Source: an uncultured Ruminococcus sp.
Lineage (GTDB): Bacteria; Bacillota; Clostridia; Oscillospirales; Ruminococcaceae
NCBI GenBank assembly: GCA_947177935.1
Contig: CAMWWG010000026.1
Location: 1-9,454, forward strand
Reading direction: 5' to 3'
Length of the DNA stretch: 9,454 bases
The position numbers and the translations under genes were made by a program. The notes under the pieces were generated by a model, which ran no database searches, was not told the DNA's origin, and saw only the letters and a list, made by a program, of their open reading frames with translations. Below, in pieces: positions 5,499-9,454 of the stretch. How positions within the stretch are numbered: position 1 is the stretch's first letter; the number at the start of each line of letters is the position of its first letter.

Positions 5499-6971
5499 AT
5501 GAAAGATATTTATTCTGATATTGCCCTGCGAACCGGCGGTGATATCTACATCGGCGTTGTCGGTCCTGTCCGTACCGGAAAATCCACCCTGATTAAGCGT
5601 TTCATGGAAACGCTTGTGATTCCCAATATCAACAGTGATTATAAAAAAGAGCGTGCCATTGATGAACTTCCCCAGTCTGCCGCTGGAAAGACCATCATGA
5701 CCACAGAACCCAAGTTTATCCCGGAAGATGCGGTTCCTGTTCAGCTTGAAGCCGGCGCACAGTTCCGGGCAAGAATGATTGATTGCGTCGGCTATATTGT
5801 GCCGAGTTCTCTTGGCTATATTGAGAACGAAATGCCCCGGATGGTGATGACACCCTGGTTTGATGAGGAAATTCCGTTCAATATGGCGGCGGAAATCGGA
5901 ACACAGAAAGTCATTACAGAACATGCCACCATCGGGCTTGTTGTGACAACCGACGGCAGTATTTCAGACATCCCCAGGGAAGAATATGCGGAGTGTGAAG
6001 AACGGGTGATCCGGGAGTTGCAGGAACTTGGCAAGCCGTTTGTCGTCCTGCTTAACTGTGTCGATCCAGATTCCGAACAGGCGAGAACGCTTGCGGCGCA
6101 GATGCAAGAAAATTATCATACACCGGTACTTCCTGTCAGCTGTACACAGTTACAGGAATCCGACATCCGGGAAATTCTGACGGCGCTGTTATACGCATTT
6201 CCGATCCGGGAAGTGAATTTCGCCATGCCGAACTGGATTTCCATGCTGGAGAAGAATCATCCTGTCAAGCAGGAAGTATTTTCGATTATCCGTCAGTCGG
6301 CACAGGAGCTTGTCACTGTTAGGGATGCGGCAAAGCTCGTCAAACCGATCTGTGACTGTCAGTATGTCTTGCATGCAGATGCTTCTGAAATTGATCTGGG
6401 GAATGGGACAGTGACGGTTTCTGTCACACTGCACCATGCGCTGTTCTTTGAAATTCTCAGTGAGGCAACGGGACTGGAAATCCGTGATGAGAGTAATCTG
6501 CTTTCTATTTTGAAAGAATTATGCGAAGTCCGGAAAGCTTATGCAAGATTAGAACCGGCGCTCCGGGAAGTAGAAGCGACAGGCTACGGCATTGTCATGC
6601 CGACAATGGAAGAATTACATTTAGAAGAACCGGAAATTATCAAGCAGGGTGGTAAATATGGCGTTCGTCTGCGAGCATCAGCGCCGTCCATTCATATGAT
6701 GCGAGCCGGGATCAATACGACAGTGAGTCCAATTGTGGGATCTGAGAAACAGAGTGAAGAACTGATTATGTATTTATTGCAGGGATTTGAGGAAAATCCG
6801 GCAAATATCTGGAGTTCCAACATTTTTGGGAAATCCCTGCATGAATTAGTCAACGAAGGACTGCATAACAAATTATGCAAGATGCCGGTAGAGGCAAGAA
6901 TGAAATTGCAGGAGACATTGGAACGGGTCATTAACGAAGGCTGTTCCGGGTTAATTTGTTTTATTTTATAA
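5499..6971 (+). CDS. spoIVA: Stage IV sporulation protein A, spore-coat basement-layer ATPase
   Basis: A 490-residue protein (B. subtilis SpoIVA is 492). SpoIVA hydrolyses ATP to polymerise into a static shell on the outer forespore membrane and is the platform on which the coat is built, acting in the mother cell. The start MKDIYSDIALRTGGDIYIGV is typical. The Walker A motif GPVRTGKST is at residues 22-30 (Lys28). The threonine pair Thr68/Thr69 in KTIMTTEP and Asp95 in RMIDCVGY match the sensor and Walker B positions of the B. subtilis protein with a constant offset of two. The C-terminus SGLICFIL matches the conserved end needed for localisation and assembly. It lies downstream of the sipL-type gene, its likely binding partner. 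No convincing separate sigma-E promoter was found in the 148-base gap, so it may depend on the one before sipL. The gap instead carries two parS-like palindromes. Nothing appears truncated. Confidence 0.97.
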   Translation: MKDIYSDIALRTGGDIYIGVVGPVRTGKSTLIKRFMETLVIPNINSDYKKERAIDELPQSAAGKTIMTTEPKFIPEDAVPVQLEAGAQFRARMIDCVGYIVPSSLGYIENEMPRMVMTPWFDEEIPFNMAAEIGTQKVITEHATIGLVVTTDGSISDIPREEYAECEERVIRELQELGKPFVVLLNCVDPDSEQARTLAAQMQENYHTPVLPVSCTQLQESDIREILTALLYAFPIREVNFAMPNWISMLEKNHPVKQEVFSIIRQSAQELVTVRDAAKLVKPICDCQYVLHADASEIDLGNGTVTVSVTLHHALFFEILSEATGLEIRDESNLLSILKELCEVRKAYARLEPALREVEATGYGIVMPTMEELHLEEPEIIKQGGKYGVRLRASAPSIHMMRAGINTTVSPIVGSEKQSEELIMYLLQGFEENPANIWSSNIFGKSLHELVNEGLHNKLCKMPVEARMKLQETLERVINEGCSGLICFIL

Positions 6972-6996
6972 ATTTATAATTTTACAATGGAAACGC

Positions 6997-7028
6997 AAAA
7001 AATCCCCTGACAGCCAGGGGATTTTTTT
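6997..7028. terminator. Bidirectional rho-independent terminator after spoIVA
   Basis: AAAAAATCCCCTG (6997-7009) pairs with CAGGGGATTTTTT (7015-7027) around a 5-base loop. T runs follow the stem on both strands, so it can end spoIVA on the + strand and the DUF3795 gene on the - strand. Confidence 0.93.
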
Positions 7029-7062
7029 AATAAAATAGCATAATATAATATGAATCTGGCAA

Positions 7063-7078
7063 TGTTCCACGTGGAACA
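7063..7078. other. parS-like 16-bp palindrome, copy 4
   Basis: TGTTCCACGTGGAACA is identical to the perfect palindrome at 1718. It lies in the gap between the convergent spoIVA and DUF3795 genes, 35 bases after the terminator, where no promoter is expected. That favours a structural role over transcriptional control. Confidence 0.75.
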
Positions 7079-7111
7079 TTTAGATTGTTTACTGTGGCAG
7101 TCGTACAGAAA

Positions 7112-7486
7112 TTATTTCATGAGATTGTTTTCTTTATTGAAAAAAGATTGTTCTAAAGCTGTATATTCTTCATTTGAACAAATCTCTTTGCACTTTTTCT
7201 GATATTGTTTTGAAAGTATCAGCATTTTGTTGATTTTATCACAGGGAAAACATTCGCATTGATTACATTTTTCTACCTTGTTTACTTTAACACATGCAAC
7301 TAAATTGTATGTACAGTTTTTATGTTCAGAACAGCCGCTGCACTTTATTTCATTCGCAGAAACAATTTTATCCCGCCAACCTATTTTATACCATAATTCG
7401 GCTACTTTATGTAATTCATCCTCTGTTTTTGCAAGATAACGAGGACATTTCAAACAATCATCTCCGCAAAGTGTTATTTTTTCCAT
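7112..7486 (-). CDS. DUF3795 family cysteine-rich protein
   Basis: A 124-residue soluble protein with cysteine clusters typical of DUF3795: CGDDCLKCPRY near the start (Cys7, 11, 14), CSGCSEHKNC (Cys49, 52, 58), Cys65, and CNQCECFPCDKI (Cys74, 77, 79, 82). The spacing suggests binding of zinc or an iron-sulfur cluster, but the function of the family is unknown to me. AAGGAG at 7494-7499 (- strand) sits 7 bases before the ATG. It lies downstream of nifS-nifU in the same direction, separated by the nifU terminator. A TATAAA-like hexamer (7525-7530, - strand) has no good -35 partner, so its promoter is uncertain. Base composition is clearly more AT-rich than the flanking spoIVA and nif genes, which may mean recent acquisition. 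Fe-S genes nearby make a metal-cluster link tempting but unproven. Confidence 0.85.
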   Translation of the reverse strand: MEKITLCGDDCLKCPRYLAKTEDELHKVAELWYKIGWRDKIVSANEIKCSGCSEHKNCTYNLVACVKVNKVEKCNQCECFPCDKINKMLILSKQYQKKCKEICSNEEYTALEQSFFNKENNLMK

Positions 7487-7542
7487 TTTATTTCTCCTTA
7501 AAATAATAAAAAATTAAGATTTATTTTATAGTGTAATATCAG

Positions 7543-7577
7543 AAAAAAGCAGTTTCCAGATATAGCCGGAAACTGCT
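7543..7577 (-). terminator. Rho-independent terminator of nifS-nifU
   Basis: On the - strand AGCAGTTTCC (7577-7568) and GGAAACTGCT (7557-7548) form a 10-bp stem with a 10-base loop, followed by a run of six T (7548-7543, overlapping the last stem base). It lies 35 bases past the nifU stop. Confidence 0.9.
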
Positions 7578-7611
7578 GTATCCTGTGTTTATTTTGTCAA
7601 AGAATTCCTGA

Positions 7612-8037
7612 TTATTCGTGACAGTCTTCGCAGTCCGGAATCATGCCGACAATGGGTTCAGGGTCGACACCCTGCTTCTTGTAGTAATCTGTCAGGGCTG
7701 CTTTGACTGCCTGTTCTGCCAGGACGGAACAATGCACTTTCACAGGCGGCAGGCCGTCAAGCGCTTCCATGACAGCTTTGTTTGTGAGCTGTAATGCCTC
7801 GTTGATCGTTTTGCCCTTAATCATTTCCGTTGCCATAGAGGATGTTGCTACTGCAGCGCCGCAACCGAATGTTTTAAATTTCACATCTGTGATGACGTCG
7901 CCGTCGATTTTGAGATACATTTTCATAATATCGCCGCATTTGGCATTGCCGACTTCTCCGATACCGTCGGCATTTTCAATTTCTCCCACATTCCGGGGAT
8001 TTGTAAAATGATCCATGACTTTTTCGCTGTAATTCAT
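7612..8037 (-). CDS. nifU: Iron-sulfur cluster assembly scaffold, NifU/IscU-type
   Basis: A 141-residue IscU-like scaffold on which an Fe-S cluster is built from iron and sulfur supplied by NifS before transfer to target proteins. The three cluster cysteines are in place: Cys34 in NAKCGD (with Asp36), Cys59 in FGCGAAVATSS, and Cys103 in LPPVKVHCSVLA. The N-terminus MNYSEKVMDHFTNPRNVG is typical. Only the IscU domain is present; the ferredoxin and C-terminal domains of full-length nitrogen-fixation NifU are absent, so a housekeeping role is likely. The tail ends in PDCEDCHE, adding a CxxCH motif not found in classical IscU. AGGAGG (8046-8051, - strand) is 8 bases before the ATG. It follows nifS by 40 bases in one operon and is followed by a terminator. 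Confidence 0.95.
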   Translation of the reverse strand: MNYSEKVMDHFTNPRNVGEIENADGIGEVGNAKCGDIMKMYLKIDGDVITDVKFKTFGCGAAVATSSMATEMIKGKTINEALQLTNKAVMEALDGLPPVKVHCSVLAEQAVKAALTDYYKKQGVDPEPIVGMIPDCEDCHE

Positions 8038-8077
8038 GAAAAAAACCTCCTGTTTTTTTAAATATTTTGAATTGGAA

Positions 8078-9271
8078 TTAAACTAATTTTCTGTTTTCTT
8101 TTGTGAGTGTTTCCCACATCGGCGACATTGCCCGGAGTCTGTCCACAACCTGAGGAATCACTTCCAGGATATAATCAACATCTTCCTGTGTGAATTCTTC
8201 GCCGAAACTCAGCCGCAAGGAGCCGTGTGCTACTTCATGCACCAGTCCCAGGGATAACAATACATGAGACGGATCGAGAGAACCGGACGTGCAGGCAGAA
8301 CCGGAAGACGCCTGAATTCCGTAATGATCAAGCATTAACAGCAGACTTTCGCCTTCAATGCCGACAATAGAAATATTCACATTTCCGGCAAGTCGTTTTT
8401 CTCTGTCGCCGTTGAGTTTTGTCTGGTCAATTTTTAAAATGCCATCAATCAACTGATTTCTCAAGGGTGTCAGTTTTGCAATTTTTGCAGGAATATTCTC
8501 TGTTGCAAGTTCAATCGCCTTGGCAAGTCCCATAATGCCAGGGACGTTTTCCGTTCCGGCACGTTTGCCGGATTCCTGACCGCCGCCATGGATCAGATTC
8601 GGCAGGGAAATGCCTTTTCTGACATACAAAGCGCCGATCCCTTTGGGAGCGTGGAATTTATGACCGGAAAGGGACAATAAATCAATATTCTGTGCTTTTA
8701 CGTCAATTTTGACATTACCAATAGCCTGAACAGCATCTGTATGGAACAAAACACCGTGTTTTCTGCAAATTGCACCGATTTCCGGGATTGGCTGAATGGT
8801 GCCGATTTCGTTATTGGCATACATAATAGAAACAAGCGCTGTGTCTGGTCGGATGGCAGCTTCCACATCCGCAGGACTGACAAGTCCCGCAGGACTGACC
8901 GGCAGATATGTCACTTCAAATCCATGTTTTTCCAGGAATTCACAAGTATGCAGAACGGCATGATGTTCAAAGACACTTGTAATAATATGCTTTTTGTCTT
9001 TTTGTTCCAGTTTATCTGCAATGCCTTTAATTGCCCAGTTATCAGATTCTGAACCGCCGCCGGTGAAAAAAATTTCTTTCGGATCGGCATTCAGACAGGC
9101 GGCAACTCTGGCACGGGCATCAAGGATTGCACGTTCATTTTCACGTCCTTTGGCATAAATACTGGACGGATTGCCGAAATGTTCCTGAAAATAGGGCAAC
9201 ATTTCCTGTAATACTTCATCCGATACAGCCGTTGTTGCGGCATGATCTGCATAAATATAACGTTTTTCCAT
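8078..9271 (-). CDS. nifS: Cysteine desulfurase, NifS/IscS-type
   Basis: A 397-residue PLP-dependent class V aminotransferase-fold enzyme that converts L-cysteine to L-alanine and delivers persulfide sulfur to NifU. Motifs in order are [20 protein letters not shown] (7-26), the cofactor-stacking histidine in FEHHAVLH (His103/104), [12 protein letters not shown] (151-162), HTDAVQAIG (177-185), and [12 protein letters not shown] with PLP lysine Lys205. The catalytic loop [10 protein letters not shown] carries Cys327. The length and N-terminus fit group I desulfurases. The ribosome site is weak (GAGAG, about 9 bases before the ATG), but the start matches the family. It is the first gene of a nifS-nifU operon with its own promoter. 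No iscR-like regulator gene is in the window. Confidence 0.97.
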   Translation of the reverse strand: MEKRYIYADHAATTAVSDEVLQEMLPYFQEHFGNPSSIYAKGRENERAILDARARVAACLNADPKEIFFTGGGSESDNWAIKGIADKLEQKDKKHIITSVFEHHAVLHTCEFLEKHGFEVTYLPVSPAGLVSPADVEAAIRPDTALVSIMYANNEIGTIQPIPEIGAICRKHGVLFHTDAVQAIGNVKIDVKAQNIDLLSLSGHKFHAPKGIGALYVRKGISLPNLIHGGGQESGKRAGTENVPGIMGLAKAIELATENIPAKIAKLTPLRNQLIDGILKIDQTKLNGDREKRLAGNVNISIVGIEGESLLLMLDHYGIQASSGSACTSGSLDPSHVLLSLGLVHEVAHGSLRLSFGEEFTQEDVDYILEVIPQVVDRLRAMSPMWETLTKENRKLV

Positions 9272-9330
9272 GATTTTTTCTCTCTTTTCTTTATAAAATT
9301 TTATCAGAAAATAGTTTCTGAATGCATTAT

Positions 9331-9359
9331 ATTATATCACAATTAGACAAATATTGCAA
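9331..9359 (-). promoter_or_regulatory. Sigma-A-type promoter of nifS-nifU with extended -10
   Basis: On the - strand TTGCAA (9359-9354) and a perfect TATAAT (9336-9331) are separated by 17 bases, and TGA directly before TATAAT gives an extended -10. The predicted start is near 9324, about 50 bases before the nifS ATG. The -35 lies within a perfect 12-base palindrome, ATATTGCAATAT (9351-9362). Confidence 0.7.
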
Positions 9360-9363
9360 TATC

Positions 9364-9380
9364 TGTTAGCTAAACTAACA
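9364..9380. promoter_or_regulatory. Candidate operator upstream of nifS
   Basis: TGTTAG (9364-9369) and CTAACA (9375-9380) form a perfect dyad around 5 bases, 4 bases upstream of the nifS -35 box. The TTAG...CTAA halves recall iron-box sites of DtxR/IdeR-type regulators, which would suit an Fe-S operon, but the regulator is unknown. Beyond it, 9381-9454 is AT-rich and shows no gene. Confidence 0.45.
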
Positions 9381-9454
9381 ATATCTATTTTTTAAATCAA
9401 ATTTTGATTGTATTGCTCTTACTTTCCAGCATTATTTTTTGTTTTTGTTTAAAT

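Noticed and set aside
5484..5924. 146-codon open frame antisense to spoIVA
   Set aside because: It overlaps a strongly conserved gene on the other strand, has no family features and looks like a shadow frame.
7703..8011. 102-codon open frame opposite nifU
   Set aside because: Shadow of the conserved NifU coding sequence; no ribosome site or recognisable protein.
8741..9052. 103-codon open frame opposite nifS
   Set aside because: Shadow of the conserved NifS coding sequence; composition is not protein-like.
1..9454. tRNA, rRNA, CRISPR array, insertion sequence or prophage
   Set aside because: No tRNA-like cloverleaf, direct-repeat array, transposase motif or phage gene was seen on either strand.

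Overview
The window looks like chromosomal DNA of an anaerobic, endospore-forming Clostridia-type Firmicute, perhaps Ruminococcus-like (Oscillospiraceae). The evidence is a clear spoIVA next to a SipL-type SPOCS/LysM protein, strong AGGAGG-type ribosome binding sites, use of TTG as well as ATG starts, moderate GC with AT-rich intergenic regions, and a nifS-nifU iron-sulfur pair. The genus is an inference.

Left block (1-3700, + strand): a surface-glycan cluster that continues beyond the left edge. It holds the C-terminal part of one GT4-type glycosyltransferase (with an apparent one-base frameshift at 22-26), a complete GT4 glycosyltransferase overlapping it, and a short-chain dehydrogenase resembling GDP-6-deoxy-D-mannose reductase (RMD). 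Two small unrecognised genes follow: a coiled-coil protein and a 115-residue protein. A strong hairpin terminator closes the block. The set suggests synthesis of a D-rhamnose (or related 6-deoxyhexose) polysaccharide.

Middle block (3700-7030, + strand): a sporulation block. A good sigma-E-like promoter precedes a 515-residue protein with the architecture of C. difficile SipL (SPOCS/DUF3794 repeats plus C-terminal LysM), followed by spoIVA, the ATPase that forms the spore-coat basement layer. SipL-type proteins bind SpoIVA and anchor the coat, so the neighbours are likely partners. A bidirectional terminator follows spoIVA.

Right block (7030-9454, - strand): nifS (cysteine desulfurase) then nifU (scaffold), transcribed leftward from a recognisable promoter with a TTAG/CTAA dyad just upstream of the -35 box, and ending in a terminator. 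Downstream lies an AT-rich gene for a cysteine-rich DUF3795-type protein.

The most striking non-coding signal is a 16-bp palindrome, TGTTCCAYGTGGAACA, present four times (1718, 5374, 5442, 7063), always between genes. It matches the chromosomal parS site bound by ParB/Spo0J, so the window may be an origin-proximal centromere-like region. No RNA genes, CRISPR arrays or insertion sequences were seen.
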